Part shown: positions 25,901-34,687 of the stretch, in pieces | How the letters are laid out: each line of letters opens with the position of its first letter | Numbering within the stretch: the first letter of the stretch is position 1 | Source of the DNA: Clostridia bacterium | GTDB taxonomy: Bacteria > Bacillota > Clostridia > Oscillospirales > Acutalibacteraceae | DNA length: 37,893 nucleotides | Assembly (NCBI GenBank): GCA_017466365.1 | Contig: JAFTUG010000005.1 | Span: forward strand, 1-37,893 | Reading direction: 5' to 3' | Notes under the pieces: generated by a model | Seen by the model: the letters and a program-made list of their open reading frames with translations, nothing else | Told to the model about the DNA's origin: nothing | Database searches by the model: none | Position numbers and translations under genes: made by a program

Positions 25901-28900
25901 GCCGCTTACGGCTGCATCGGGTGCACCGTCATACCACTTAATTTCGTAGACATGATTTATAGTTGCACCGTTTACAATGTAGTTGGAATCCTCAACCGTT
26001 GCGGTTGCAATATAATTGCCGATTTCGGTGTTGGTTTCATTCTGTGTGATTGCTGCAGGAATTTCATTGCCGTTTACATCAATGTAATTTGCGGTTACTG
26101 TGCAGGGATTGCCCGTGTAATAGAAGCTGTCGCCCTCCCAGATAATATCAACGGTTGCAGGAGCGATATTGTATTTCCTTGTTACCTCACCCGTGTAGCT
26201 GCCGTCTGAATCAGCGGTGACAGTTACGGTTGCAAGACCTGCGTTGACATTGTCTTTGTATGCGAGAGTATAATCCTTGCCTTCGATGAGGGCTTTGCCG
26301 CCGACGGTAACGATAACCGTGGGGCTGATTTCGTCGCCGTTATAGGTAAACTCTGTATTATCAATAGTGATAATCGCTTCTGAAATGTCAGCACCCTTGG
26401 TTACCTTTACGTAGCCGTCAATAACTGTTGCATCATCTGCAACTTCAATAATCTTGCCGTCTGCATCACGGAAGTGATAACCGTCTGCGAGAATGGAATT
26501 TACGGTATAGTCCAGAATTCCGTCATTTGTAACAGAGAAACCGTTGGGATATTCACCGCCCTTAACTGTTATTTTGCCGTCACTGTTTTCTATTGTATTT
26601 GCATCGGTGAATATGCCGCCGTTTATTTCAAGAACTGATTCGTATGAAGTGTTGACATTTTTTATATGGGTCAGCGTGCCACCGTTAACGGTAACTTTAC
26701 CGTTGTTGGTGATATAACCGTGCATATCGCCATCAACAATTTTTACAGTTCCGTAATTATAGACAGCACATGATGCATCAATGATGCCACCGTTAATTGT
26801 CAATGAACCGTCATTTAAGAAACAGAACATATTGCCGAAAATTTTACCGTCAGAAGCTGAATCAACAACAGTCAATTCGGCAGATGAACCTATTTCAATA
26901 CCATTAGGATTCATAAGTGTATTTCCGTTTAGGTCAAATGTAAATTTGCCCGAATTGATTTCAAGAATATCTGTGAGAGTAACATCATCAAGAAGAGTGA
27001 GTGTGCTGTTTTCGCTTGCGGATGCTGCTGCGATTGCATCTGCAAGAGTTTTATACGGTGAGCCTTCAAGAGCATTGCCGTCTGTATCGGTTACCTTTGC
27101 GGCATAATTAAGCAGAGTAAACTGAACACTCGCCGTTACACCGCCGACTGTTACGCTTGCGGTGTAAGTGCCGGAATTTGTTGGGGCGTTACCGTCTGCG
27201 GTTGAATATGTAACATTAACTGCAACCGAAGTGTCAACAAGGTTGTTTTCAACAGTTGCTTCCTTTGCGGTTGTGCCGTCTGCATAAAGTTCTGCAGGTG
27301 CAGAGATTATGAGTGTGCCGCCGTTTGTGTCGGAGCAGCCTGTATCTGTGTTGGCACAAGTTGCGGTTATTGTGTCACCATTTGCAGAATAAATCCAATC
27401 GTGCTGGTGTGTTATGATAGTGAACTTTGTACTTCCGCTTACATTATAGTTTCCACCTGCATTGTCGGTGATTGTTATCGTTGCTTTACCGGCATCTGTA
27501 TTATCACTGTAGACTACTGTGTATTCGCTATCGGAAATTACATTTCCTTTATCGTCCTTTAATGTAAAGTCAGGTTTTATTTCGTTGCCGTTATCGTAGA
27601 GATAGGTTTCCTGCAAGCCTTGAAAATCAGGATTGCTTACTTCTCTGGGGGCGATTGTGAATGCTACAGGACTTATTGTTTTTGAATTATAATGTTCCGT
27701 TGCGGCAATAACTGCTCCGATATAATATGTGCCTGCATAACTTGGAACACCGCCTTCTGTTTCTGCACCGTTAGCAGATCCGGTCATAACCGGACGTCTG
27801 CCGGTGGAAATATAATAAGTGTATGTCACTTCAGCATTTTCGGGATTATTTGTAACATAGGGTTCGTTGGGAGTATCAAGATAATTCCAACTCTCAAGTA
27901 TTAATTGAGTGCTGAGAGAACCCTTGTTGATTTTCCAATATTTCGTAACCGTTCCGATATAGTTGCCTTTACCTGTTACGGTAACAGCATAACCGTCACC
28001 CGTGCTGATTTCTGTTGCAGAGGTTGTGCCTGTGATTTCATAGTCTACGGAAGCGGTGAGTGTTGTATTTGTATCATACTTAACGGTAACAGTTGTACTC
28101 TGTTCGGTTCCGTTATAGGAAACTGATGTTTTGGAAAGTGTTACCATTGAAGCAATGATTTCACAGGGCTGAATCTGATAGCTAACACTTGCTGTTGCTT
28201 CTCCCGCAGTAACAGAAGCAACTATATTCTGACCGGTAACATTTGTGCGGTCAATATCATTATAGATGATTGCGGGTTTACCGGGTTTCCATTCATTATA
28301 GGTGCAATCAGCATCTTTGGAGGTGCCGTCATAAACAAGTTCAGCAGGAGCAACAATAGTCATACTGCCGCCGTCATTATTATCAAGGTCACAGCCTGCA
28401 TTTACGCATTTTGCCTTAATGGAGTCTGTTCCGACCAAGGAATATTCCCACTTATGCATATGACGCTGTTCAAGAATGGGATACTCACTATGCTGATACC
28501 ATACAGTTTCGCTGTTGCCTGCATTAAGCTTAGCGGTAATTGTTCCGTCAGCAAATTCTTCTCGGGTGCTTCCGACAGTGATAGCATCGAAGTTTGATGC
28601 AGCTCCCTTCGTATCAAGATAAGGGCTGACATATGATGCCTCAACATTGCCCTCAATGGCATGGTTGTTGATAAGCTTATCCGGACCGGGCCAGACACCT
28701 GAACTGTAGCCTACGATAGGAGCACCTACGTTACTGGAAACGATCTTTGCGTAGTTGTGGCAGTTTTCGATAATGCAATTGCCTTGTTCACCCGCAATGC
28801 CGCCTGCTTTTGAAGTGGCATTTACATCACCTGCATTGTAGCAGTTAAGAATTTTATCAGAAGCATTATACGAACCAGAGGCAGCAATACCGCCGGCAAT

Positions 28901-31051
28901 GCCGCCGGTAATCGCGCCTTCATTGTAGCAAAGGGAGATATTTACATATGCTGATGTATTATCATAACCGGAAATACCACCGGCATAACCACCCTTGATA
29001 TCACCCGAGTTAAAGCATTTAATTACCTGCACCGATGCTCCGCTGCTATCACTTGGGGCAGCTACAATACCTGCGGCGGCATATATTACCGTAGAACTGC
29101 TTTCTGCGGTAACATCTGCGTTATTAGAGCACTCTCTAATCGTGCCTGCACCTGAACGCACACAAATACCGCCTGCATGTGAATCGTAGTTTTCTGTATG
29201 AACTGCCTTTACTGTGCCTGAAACAACATTACATTTTTCGATAGTTCCGGTATTTAAATACACGATACCTGCTGCAGCTGATTTACCTGCAACAGTAATA
29301 TTAGTTGCCGTACAGTTGGTTACCGTACCCCTATTCGTACCAATCATAGCAGAACTTGTACTGCCGATAATGGTTATATCCGATACTGCACAACCAGAAA
29401 CCGTACCGTTATTGTTCTCAACCAAACCAACTGCCGGAGTAGAGCTTATATAGTTGACGGTAGCACCGGAAAGTGTCAGATTTTTCAGTTCACCGCCACT
29501 TCCGATAGTATCGAACAACGGCAGTTCCATCTGTGGCAGTCCGCTGACGGTATAGCCGTCACCGTCAAAACTGCCGGTGTAGGCATCATCCTCACCAATA
29601 CGGTAATCACCGATTTTATCGGAAATCACCGCAGAAAAATCAATATTGTCTGTCAGAATGCCACTGATCGTAGGGTCTTCCTTTGACTTTTTGGCAAACT
29701 TATACCAGTCGAGTCTGTCAGCAATTTCATAAATACCGTCCTCATTGGGTTCGTAATCTGCCGCGGCATCACCGTTGTAATAACGATATCCGTCCTCTGC
29801 ATCAGGGTCATCTTCACGATATACAATATAATCCGCATTGTTATCAGCATTCCACACGGGATACTCATCTTCGCCGATTTTCTGTCCCCATTGTGAGTAA
29901 GCATTAGTGCTGCTTGAGGTTGAATTTGCAAGGTAATACGCAGCAACACCGGATTCGATTTCCGTTGTTGTATAGCTTTTACTGCTCGCATAATTTATTG
30001 CTTCGCCATAAACCGTGCTGTCATACGCACTGGCATAGGCATTGCCTGAAGCACCATAAAAAGGTCCCTGCTTTGTTGGTGCAGAAACTTTTGCACTGCT
30101 GAAGCTGGAGTATATTGCTGCATAATAACCAACGATACCACCTGCATTTTTTGTTGTAGCAGTAACATCTGTACCATAGTTGCAACAACCGCTGATATAG
30201 GTGTAGCTTAAGCTGCCACCACGTCCGAGAATACCGCCAACATCATAGTCACCGGTTACACTACTATCGGTAACAGCACAAAGTCTGATATACGATTTAT
30301 TACTTGAATTGTTACCTCCTGCCGAGCCTACAATACCGCCTATCTTGTCAGCAGTACCCGATATTTCGCTTTCAGATGTATGACAATTCGTTAAAGTTAC
30401 ACCGGCCGCAACATAACCGACGATGCCACCGACAGAACCTTTGCCGCTTACAATGCTTCCTGTTAGTTTACAGTTTTCAATGCTACTTCCGGAAGCAGCA
30501 CTTCCCGCAATAGCACCAAGGGAAGTGTTTGTACTGTAAAAGTAAGAATCTGCTATGGTCAGATTTTTTACCGAACCGCCTAAATAACCAACAAAACCTC
30601 TATAAGTTACAGTGTCATTAACATAAAGACCGCTGATGGTTTTATTATTACCGTCAAAGTGACCTTTGAATTGAGAAGTTGAGCTGAAGCTTTTCCCAAT
30701 AGCCGTCCACACAACCAAATTTGATATGTCAGTAGTCAGTGCGCCATCGACGATCACATTCTCGTTTACCGTGATGTTGTTTATCAGTATGGCATTGGCG
30801 GAGTTGTTCTTCGTAACACCACTTAGTGTGCCGTTGACAAGTCCGGCAAACCAATAGAGTTCTGATGCAGTTGTAATTTCGTAAACCGCATCCTTTGTAT
30901 CATCACCGTTTACATCATACTTGTCTGTCGTCAATGTCGGTTCTGTCGGAGTTATCTCTGCTGCCGCACTTGTAATAAAGCTGAGCGGTGTAACTGACAG
31001 TAGCATTGCCAATACAAGCAGTATGCTTATGAGTTTGTTTGTTTTTTTCAT
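22973..31051 (-). CDS. Giant secreted multi-module surface protein (GLUG, MBG-like and helical-repeat regions)
   Basis: The 2,692-residue product starts with a signal peptide (ISILLVLAMLLSVTPLSF, cleavage likely near AAAE about 32). GLUG-motif repeats fill about 150-780, for example VGGIVGYVAAG, AGGISGYDN and AGGIAGE. MBG-like modules begin near 905, 975, 1560, 2015, 2105 and 2200 (YDGTS, YNGTEQ, YNGDEI, YDGKPV, YDGTINLD, YNGKEQ). A beta-helix-like stretch spans about 1324-1514. An HxHxW plus CxxxxC segment occurs twice (about 866 and 1230). The C-terminal part (about 2254-2660) is charged, helical and built of 68-residue repeats. Such modules are typical of Clostridia adhesins or carbohydrate-contacting surface proteins. 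No LPXTG, SLH or dockerin anchor is visible, and the last about 30 residues look out of frame. ATG follows AAAGGAGGAAA and tetR lies 42 nt upstream. Confidence 0.88.
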   Translation of the reverse strand: MKKTNKLISILLVLAMLLSVTPLSFITSAAAEITPTEPTLTTDKYDVNGDDTKDAVYEITTASELYWFAGLVNGTLSGVTKNNSANAILINNITVNENVIVDGALTTDISNLVVWTAIGKSFSSTSQFKGHFDGNNKTISGLYVNDTVTYRGFVGYLGGSVKNLTIADSYFYSTNTSLGAIAGSAASGSSIENCKLTGSIVSGKGSVGGIVGYVAAGVTLTNCHTSESEISGTADKIGGIVGSAGGNNSSNKSYIRLCAVTDSSVTGDYDVGGILGRGGSLSYTYISGCCNYGTDVTATTKNAGGIVGYYAAIYSSFSSAKVSAPTKQGPFYGASGNAYASAYDSTVYGEAINYASSKSYTTTEIESGVAAYYLANSTSSSTNAYSQWGQKIGEDEYPVWNADNNADYIVYREDDPDAEDGYRYYNGDAAADYEPNEDGIYEIADRLDWYKFAKKSKEDPTISGILTDNIDFSAVISDKIGDYRIGEDDAYTGSFDGDGYTVSGLPQMELPLFDTIGSGGELKNLTLSGATVNYISSTPAVGLVENNNGTVSGCAVSDITIIGSTSSAMIGTNRGTVTNCTATNITVAGKSAAAGIVYLNTGTIEKCNVVSGTVKAVHTENYDSHAGGICVRSGAGTIRECSNNADVTAESSSTVIYAAAGIVAAPSDSSGASVQVIKCFNSGDIKGGYAGGISGYDNTSAYVNISLCYNEGAITGGIAGGIAASGSYNASDKILNCYNAGDVNATSKAGGIAGEQGNCIIENCHNYAKIVSSNVGAPIVGYSSGVWPGPDKLINNHAIEGNVEASYVSPYLDTKGAASNFDAITVGSTREEFADGTITAKLNAGNSETVWYQHSEYPILEQRHMHKWEYSLVGTDSIKAKCVNAGCDLDNNDGGSMTIVAPAELVYDGTSKDADCTYNEWKPGKPAIIYNDIDRTNVTGQNIVASVTAGEATASVSYQIQPCEIIASMVTLSKTSVSYNGTEQSTTVTVKYDTNTTLTASVDYEITGTTSATEISTGDGYAVTVTGKGNYIGTVTKYWKINKGSLSTQLILESWNYLDTPNEPYVTNNPENAEVTYTYYISTGRRPVMTGSANGAETEGGVPSYAGTYYIGAVIAATEHYNSKTISPVAFTIAPREVSNPDFQGLQETYLYDNGNEIKPDFTLKDDKGNVISDSEYTVVYSDNTDAGKATITITDNAGGNYNVSGSTKFTIITHQHDWIYSANGDTITATCANTDTGCSDTNGGTLIISAPAELYADGTTAKEATVENNLVDTSVAVNVTYSTADGNAPTNSGTYTASVTVGGVTASVQFTLLNYAAKVTDTDGNALEGSPYKTLADAIAAASASENSTLTLLDDVTLTDILEINSGKFTFDLNGNTLMNPNGIEIGSSAELTVVDSASDGKIFGNMFCFLNDGSLTINGGIIDASCAVYNYGTVKIVDGDMHGYITNNGKVTVNGGTLTHIKNVNTSYESVLEINGGIFTDANTIENSDGKITVKGGEYPNGFSVTNDGILDYTVNSILADGYHFRDADGKIIEVADDATVIDGYVKVTKGADISEAIITIDNTEFTYNGDEISPTVIVTVGGKALIEGKDYTLAYKDNVNAGLATVTVTADSDGSYTGEVTRKYNIAPATVDIIWEGDSFYYTGNPCTVTANYIDVNGNEIPAAITQNETNTEIGNYIATATVEDSNYIVNGATINHVYEIKWYDGAPDAAVSGTKGENGWYTSAVTVTAPADYEIGKTVDGEYSQSVTFENEENAVCYLKQAETGYIAKFELGELKSDLADPTAEIVLAENKWNSFINTVTFGKFFKETQSVTITASDETSKLAKTEYIVATEEITDFENAEWIEYTEAFTIEPDSKNIIYAKATDNAGRYVIVNSDGIVVYTDSTLDTSVKEEVVYVLTKNAEQSFTLNLNGNTVAYVMIDETVLGAEDYEVLDNMVFVSAEVLENLTAGEYVITVGVNPMGEAFAEGDAPAEVTIPLTVKKADVTVEINGFGKTYDGKPVTAEYEISKSSDSSPVVSNIDYNESVEFKVKGADDSTYTAEAPVNAGEYTVRITVAETDKINSTEATADFTIAKKPVTVTATAPDKVYDGTINLDLSKVTVTFDGLADSDTIEYEVLGGSYLKADAGENINVAISYDVDEESSNNYDLEYGMVTVPEAKHTVMTKANILPKDISDGFIILGEALTYNGKEQTQTVEKVVATGTASEVTYTVNGNKATNVGVYLLTVTGTGNFTGEAKLAYEIALDDNCISHLDRVEDNGEMKWNVKSTDRESLEYVVAQLDNAVTDIADDDKKNEWADIKESCEDMLRIINSIELFIADVEEDYAEFDIGTVKSSDVPALDKLVSKVNEIKDRYGFNLTDEEAKKLEDILDGIEKLKAKIDDTAKEIERIENAVNGYNEETVKSSDEEAINNLKDNIQTLIDSGNVTEEEIAALEDIKADADALTDKIDETQAEIDRINDEVAGYDEETIKSTDKEAVEKLKEDIQTLVDSGNVTEEEIAGLEDTNADADALTDKIKEIEKQLEEIADIENGYDPEKVTSDDKSAIEDKIAEIDAVNPDNLTEEQKAEYKEIRESLEALLDDIAAAEKSVADIGVEIGMFDENRVTKFWEDDIESLKAKIDELLADENISTAEKAKLNEYKEQTEKLIEIINTPKEYISCRFFYFIWDCLNWKCNGIRWIFSQFFRF
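23065..24060 (-). repeat. Tandem 68-residue (204-bp) coding repeats
   Basis: Five or more units, each beginning with a pattern like GYNEETVKSSDEEAI and ending in NVTEEEIAALED, LTDKIDE and helical tails, occupy the C-terminal part of the giant protein. Two adjacent copies (starting at about 23490 and 23694, offset exactly 204 bp) are nearly identical in DNA over about 100 bp, so they are recently duplicated. The others have diverged. Confidence 0.8.
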
Positions 31052-31093
31052 AGGGTTTCCTCCTTTGTATGTAAATACAAATTATTAACGTAA

Positions 31094-31756
31094 TTAAAAA
31101 GCATTTTCTTTTTCAACGTATTCTTTGAACTCGTTGAAAATGCGTTTGCCGATTGTACGGTAATCCATTGCAAGAACCTTATCAATCTTTATTCTGCGGA
31201 TTTCTTCGGGCACGTTGTAAATTGTCATAATGGCATTCAACGCTCCCGAAATACGTGTTTCAAGCGGTACGGTTTTATCAATGGCATTTAGAGTTGCGTG
31301 TTCAATGCCTGCAACAAGAATTTCCGCTTCTCTGAACTGCTCGTCTGTCCAGTCGGAACAGTATTCCGCAAAGACTTCTTTTGCACGGGCGGTATCGTTA
31401 TTATGGATAATTTCAAGGCACTTCGGGCTCTGATAAGTCGAAACGAAAAAGTCTTTCGCAACCTCACTTTCTTCACAAGCCGATGCCATTGACATAAGTT
31501 CAAGGCAGATTGAAAGGAGCGAGCTCATTCCTTCGCCAGCCTCATACTCCATAAGTTTCCATTGAAACTTGCACAGCAAATCCGTGAGCACCGCAAGAAT
31601 GTCATCCTTTGATGAAAAGTAAAACGTGTAGTTACCTTTACTTATTTCAAGCTCATCACAAACCATTTGAACTGTTGTTGCCGAATATCCGTGTTCAAGA
31701 AACATTCGGGTTGAAACACGGATTATTTTATCTTTTGTTTTCTCTTTCTTCGCCAT
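31094..31756 (-). CDS. TetR family transcriptional regulator
   Basis: The 220-residue protein has the TetR N-terminal DNA-binding domain (about 7-55: KTKDKIIRVSTRMFLEHGYS followed by VCDELEISKGNYTFYFSSKD) with the helix-turn-helix ending in YFSSKDDIL. A helical ligand or dimer domain follows, with cysteines at SICLELMSMASACEE. Its start has GGGAGG upstream. Its promoter overlaps a 37-bp inverted repeat, so it probably represses itself and the giant surface-protein gene 42 nt downstream on the same strand. No ligand can be assigned. Confidence 0.93.
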   Translation of the reverse strand: MAKKEKTKDKIIRVSTRMFLEHGYSATTVQMVCDELEISKGNYTFYFSSKDDILAVLTDLLCKFQWKLMEYEAGEGMSSLLSICLELMSMASACEESEVAKDFFVSTYQSPKCLEIIHNNDTARAKEVFAEYCSDWTDEQFREAEILVAGIEHATLNAIDKTVPLETRISGALNAIMTIYNVPEEIRRIKIDKVLAMDYRTIGKRIFNEFKEYVEKENAF

Positions 31757-31777
31757 AGTGCCTCCCTAAAAGAATAT

Positions 31778-31814
31778 CTGCACATGTACTAAATATAATT
31801 TAGCACATGTGCAG
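31778..31814. promoter_or_regulatory. 37-bp dyad operator, probably bound by the adjacent TetR protein
   Basis: 17-bp arms (31778-31794 and 31798-31814) are complementary except for one position (CTGCACATGTACTAAAT with its near-complement) around a central ATA. The dyad covers the tetR -10 and most of its spacer. Confidence 0.85.
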
Positions 31815-31825
31815 ATTAGTGTCAA
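31797..31825 (-). promoter_or_regulatory. Promoter of tetR and the giant gene
   Basis: On the minus strand -35 TTGACA (31820-31825), 17-nt spacer, -10 TAAATT (31797-31802) preceded by TGC (extended -10). The -10 and spacer fall within the right half of the dyad operator, a layout typical of autorepression. Confidence 0.75.
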
Positions 31826-31849
31826 TATTTTTTTATAAATAAAGCCGCT

Positions 31850-32983
31850 GCAAGATGAAAGAGAGAGCATCTTGCCCATATAGTCATAGTAATTATCGAG
31901 TCCGTCGTGGTTGTGATAGCCGAAATTATCAAGCAGATTTTTATTTATCAGCTCTGCGGATTTCTGATAAAAAACAAGGTTGCTTTCTTTTTCTGCAACA
32001 GCAAGTCCGCCCGAACAAGCGTATGATGACGGATTTTCTGTTTTGATTATTGTTGCGGTTTTTTCAAGAAGTGAAAAATATTCTTCGGGAGTGCCTGCGA
32101 AGAAAAAATAGTTCGGCTCGTTCCATATTTCCCACAGAATGTCGGGGTTAGCGGCGTAGTGCACTGCAACCTTGCCTGCAAAATCAGACCATATATCTTC
32201 ATCAGGAGGGTAAGTCCAACCGATTGATTCATCGTAATTCTCTTTGTATTTATCAGCTGCAGACCATTTGCCTACGTTGAAGCCGAAAAGCCAGTTGTAT
32301 TTCATGCCACGCTCGTTGACTTTACTGACAAGCAAATCCTACACGGAGAAATCAACGTCGCCGAAAGCCTCGCTCTGCATTGCGCCCCAACCTACGCTGT
32401 CTTCACGAACAAGATTCACGCCGAGATAATCTGCAGCATCAAGAATTCTGTCAACGGATTCTTCTGCGGCGTAATTCGGAAGCTGAAAGCCTTCGCCCCA
32501 AGTATATGCACGGGTTATATACGGCTGAATGCCGTAATAAAAGCCGTCGCTTGCCTGTGCATTTTTCGGAAGAACACCGACGCTGAAACTGTATTCGGTT
32601 GCATCGGAAAGCTTGATTGTAACGGTAAAAATACCGTTTTTATCGGATGAAAAAGCAAAGGTGTTATACGGTAAAGAGGAATCAAGCGTAACATATCCAC
32701 GCTTGTCAAAGCCCGTCTGCTCGCTATTGACGGAGATTTTTGATTTTGTGCCGTCAAGGGATTCGTCGAGGCATTCAATAACAACCCTGATTTCTTCATC
32801 AGGCTCAAACAGATTGCCATTGCCGATAACACCGAAACGCAAGTTATCGCTTTCACCGTTTATGTAGTACTCGGCTTTGGTGTCCGTTTGTGTGATAACA
32901 ATTTGTTTTCAGGGAATAATCCAATGAAAAACATATCAATCGCAAACACAACGGACAGCAAAAAATGAAATGATTTGTGTCAT
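31850..32983 (-). pseudogene. Decayed secreted glycoside hydrolase (clan GH-A, GH39/GH5-like), truncated
   Basis: A start at 32983 with AGGAGAAAAT upstream would encode a signal peptide (MTQIISFLLSVVFAIDMF). It requires a one-base loss in a T6 run (plus 32960-32965). A second frame break follows near 32899-32910. An in-frame TAG stop at 32339-32341 then interrupts the enzyme: DVDFSV, stop, DLLVSKVNERG. Readable pieces include a beta-rich N-terminal domain (32339-32860) and a barrel part with WEIWNEPNYFF (acid/base Glu) and GYHNHDGLDNYYDYMG. Sequence homology stops near 31850, before the second catalytic Glu would appear, so the enzyme is inactive. It follows the beta-helix gene at 33029 by 45 nt and was probably its operon partner. 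Homopolymer sequencing error could explain a frame break but not the stop plus the truncation. Confidence 0.85.
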
Positions 32984-33028
32984 ATTTTCTCCTTTAATGT
33001 CTGTTATACAAATCGGAATTTATCTATA

Positions 33029-34303
33029 TTATTTCATAAAGCATATTTTTATCGGATGCTTTGGGGTGGCTTGTATAGTGTTATCATTAAAAACAACATT
33101 TTCTGTATTTATCTCAACTTCCGGATAAATGATTTTATCAGCTTTCGGTACGGTATCAAAGCAAAGCTTTGAGTTTTTGAAATCTATGTTTTTAAGCGTT
33201 ATGTTTTCCGAAGGATAAGTTGAATATAACAGAATATCAACATCATTTTCAAGAACGATGTTATCAAGTGTGATTCCGCTTTGAGGTGTGCAAACACAGC
33301 CGGAGTAATAGCTTCGTGCATAGGTGTCGTAATTAAGACTTATCGCAATTCCTATGTTACGCTTTTTCTGAAGTGAGCAATTTCGTATTATTATGTTGCG
33401 ACAACCGCAGTCCAATTCTTCTGTATCACGCACAGCAACCCAATTTATACCGTCATATTCCGCAATTCCTTTTTCGTGGCAAGGCGGAGTGTGGGAAGTA
33501 TAAAGCTTCCCGTCTTTCGGATTCATCAGAACACGGTATGTTTTACCGTTAACCGCAACGGTGTCCGAGTGCTGAACCTGCATTCCGTTGTGCCATCTGC
33601 ACCAGGCACCGCCAAGAATTCTGCAGAAAAAGCCTGTTGTTGTATTATCGTCAAGATCAACGCAGTTTTCAATTATTCCGTTTTCAATCCAGCCTATGTG
33701 AGTGTTGGAGGTGGCGTAATCAAAAGCATTGAGAGCAATCGGGTCATCGAACGTGCGGAATCTGCCGTTACTGATAACAAATCCGTCGCCCCACCCCAGA
33801 TGAACGCCGTCTTTATTTCCTGTTATGTACAAATCATTGAGAACGATGTTTCTGAATGCGCTGACCTGAATTGCATAGTCTTTTTCAAGTAAACCGTGGC
33901 ACTCAAATTTATCAATTTTCAAATCTTCAACGTAAATCATTGCAACCTGTGCACGCAAGCCTGCAATACGGCTGTCAACACCAAAGTCTTTGCTTTCGAT
34001 GCCGTTACATTCAAGATGCAACCCGATGATTTCGATATTACGGTTGTATTCGCCCTTAAGCGCACCTTTATTGATAAATGCATTGCCGTTAATGCCAGTC
34101 ACGCTTGCCTCACGCTGAAGAATAACTCCTTCACGGAACACAAGCTTTGTGTTATCACCGATTTCAATTTGTTCGGAAATTTTATAAATACCGGGAACAG
34201 TTACTTGAATAACTCCTCCCATATTAACCGCTTTCTGTAAAGCTTCAGAGTTTTTATATGCGTTGTTTTCAGGTAAAAAACCGTATTCGTTAGCATTAAT
34301 CAT
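33029..34303 (-). CDS. Right-handed beta-helix protein, GH28/pectate-lyase-like fold
   Basis: The 424-residue protein has no signal peptide, so it is predicted cytoplasmic. It has a pectin-enzyme-like start (ANEYGFLPENNAYKNSEALQ, then VTVPGIYKISEQIEI and LVFREGVIL), as in GH28 and related beta-helix enzymes. Many rungs with repeated Ile/Asn patterns (GLHLECNG, NDLYITGNKDGVHLGWGDGF, IENCVDLDDNT) follow. GNKDGVHLGWGDGF is close to a polygalacturonase-type active region but is not a strict match, so the activity is uncertain. ATG at 34303 is preferred because AGGA lies 9 nt upstream; the ATG at 34312 abuts that site. It has its own promoter and is followed by the decayed GH-A gene. Confidence 0.82.
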   Translation of the reverse strand: MINANEYGFLPENNAYKNSEALQKAVNMGGVIQVTVPGIYKISEQIEIGDNTKLVFREGVILQREASVTGINGNAFINKGALKGEYNRNIEIIGLHLECNGIESKDFGVDSRIAGLRAQVAMIYVEDLKIDKFECHGLLEKDYAIQVSAFRNIVLNDLYITGNKDGVHLGWGDGFVISNGRFRTFDDPIALNAFDYATSNTHIGWIENGIIENCVDLDDNTTTGFFCRILGGAWCRWHNGMQVQHSDTVAVNGKTYRVLMNPKDGKLYTSHTPPCHEKGIAEYDGINWVAVRDTEELDCGCRNIIIRNCSLQKKRNIGIAISLNYDTYARSYYSGCVCTPQSGITLDNIVLENDVDILLYSTYPSENITLKNIDFKNSKLCFDTVPKADKIIYPEVEINTENVVFNDNTIQATPKHPIKICFMK

Positions 34304-34334
34304 AGCCTTCATTCCTACAAATTCAGTTTACTAT

Positions 34335-34363
34335 ATCATATTTGATTAACTTAATATTTTCAA
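34335..34363 (-). promoter_or_regulatory. Promoter of the beta-helix gene
   Basis: On the minus strand -35 TTGAAA (34358-34363), 17-nt spacer, -10 TATGAT (34335-34340), 32 nt before the ATG. Confidence 0.7.
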
Positions 34364-34443
34364 GATTGATTTTCTAATTTGTTTTTTGTGTGGTGTTGTA
34401 TTTGAAGTTTGTTCAAGATTTCACTCTCAAAAAATGTCAATAT

Positions 34444-34588
34444 TTTGTCAACAAGTCAGGATATTGGAACTTTTTGGGGGTCGGTTACAAACTGCGGCAA
34501 GTTACGGCAAATGCCTTTTTATTGACTTTTTGCCCGTTTGTCAACATCAAACTGAGCGATTTTACAGATTACGGCAGGTTATGACAAG
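34444..34588. repeat. Imperfect direct repeats in a noncoding spacer
   Basis: The 375-bp gap (34313-34687) holds no credible gene. It has TTTGTCAACA twice (34444-34453 and 34537-34546). A 27-bp pair, 34485-34511 and 34562-34588, matches at 20 of 27 positions by my alignment, and all 7 differences are transitions. The first copy has an inner CGGCAA-GTTA-CGGCAA repeat. Purpose unknown; a decayed regulatory or mobile-element end is possible. Confidence 0.5.
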
Positions 34589-34655
34589 CAAAAACAAGAT
34601 ACTTTAATCACACTCAAGTTCTCAAAGAACGATTGAAAACAACAGATAAAGCTAA

Positions 34656-34685
34656 GGCGGCAAGATTATCCCTGCCGCCATTTTT
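34656..34685. terminator. GC-rich hairpin, possible terminator after the 56-residue gene
   Basis: 7-bp stem GGCGGCA (34656-34662) with TGCCGCC (34673-34679) and a 10-nt loop. The plus side is followed by ATTTTTAATC; the minus side has only TTAGCTTTAT. It sits just after the small minus gene. Confidence 0.55.
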
Positions 34686-34687
34686 AA

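Noticed and set aside
31064-31081. Possible terminator between tetR and the giant gene (TTTGTAT and ATACAAA)
   Set aside because: The stem is only 7 A/T-rich base pairs without a U-tract and overlaps the ribosome binding site region, so it would not stop transcription reliably.
31766-32335. Independent small gene starting at 32335
   Set aside because: It continues in the same frame from the upstream piece across a TAG stop, and its start has no ribosome binding site. It is a fragment of one decayed glycoside hydrolase gene.
34386-34607. Plus-strand ORF of 73 codons in the 34.3-34.7 kb spacer
   Set aside because: No ribosome binding site, no recognisable motif, and it spans the imperfect direct repeats.
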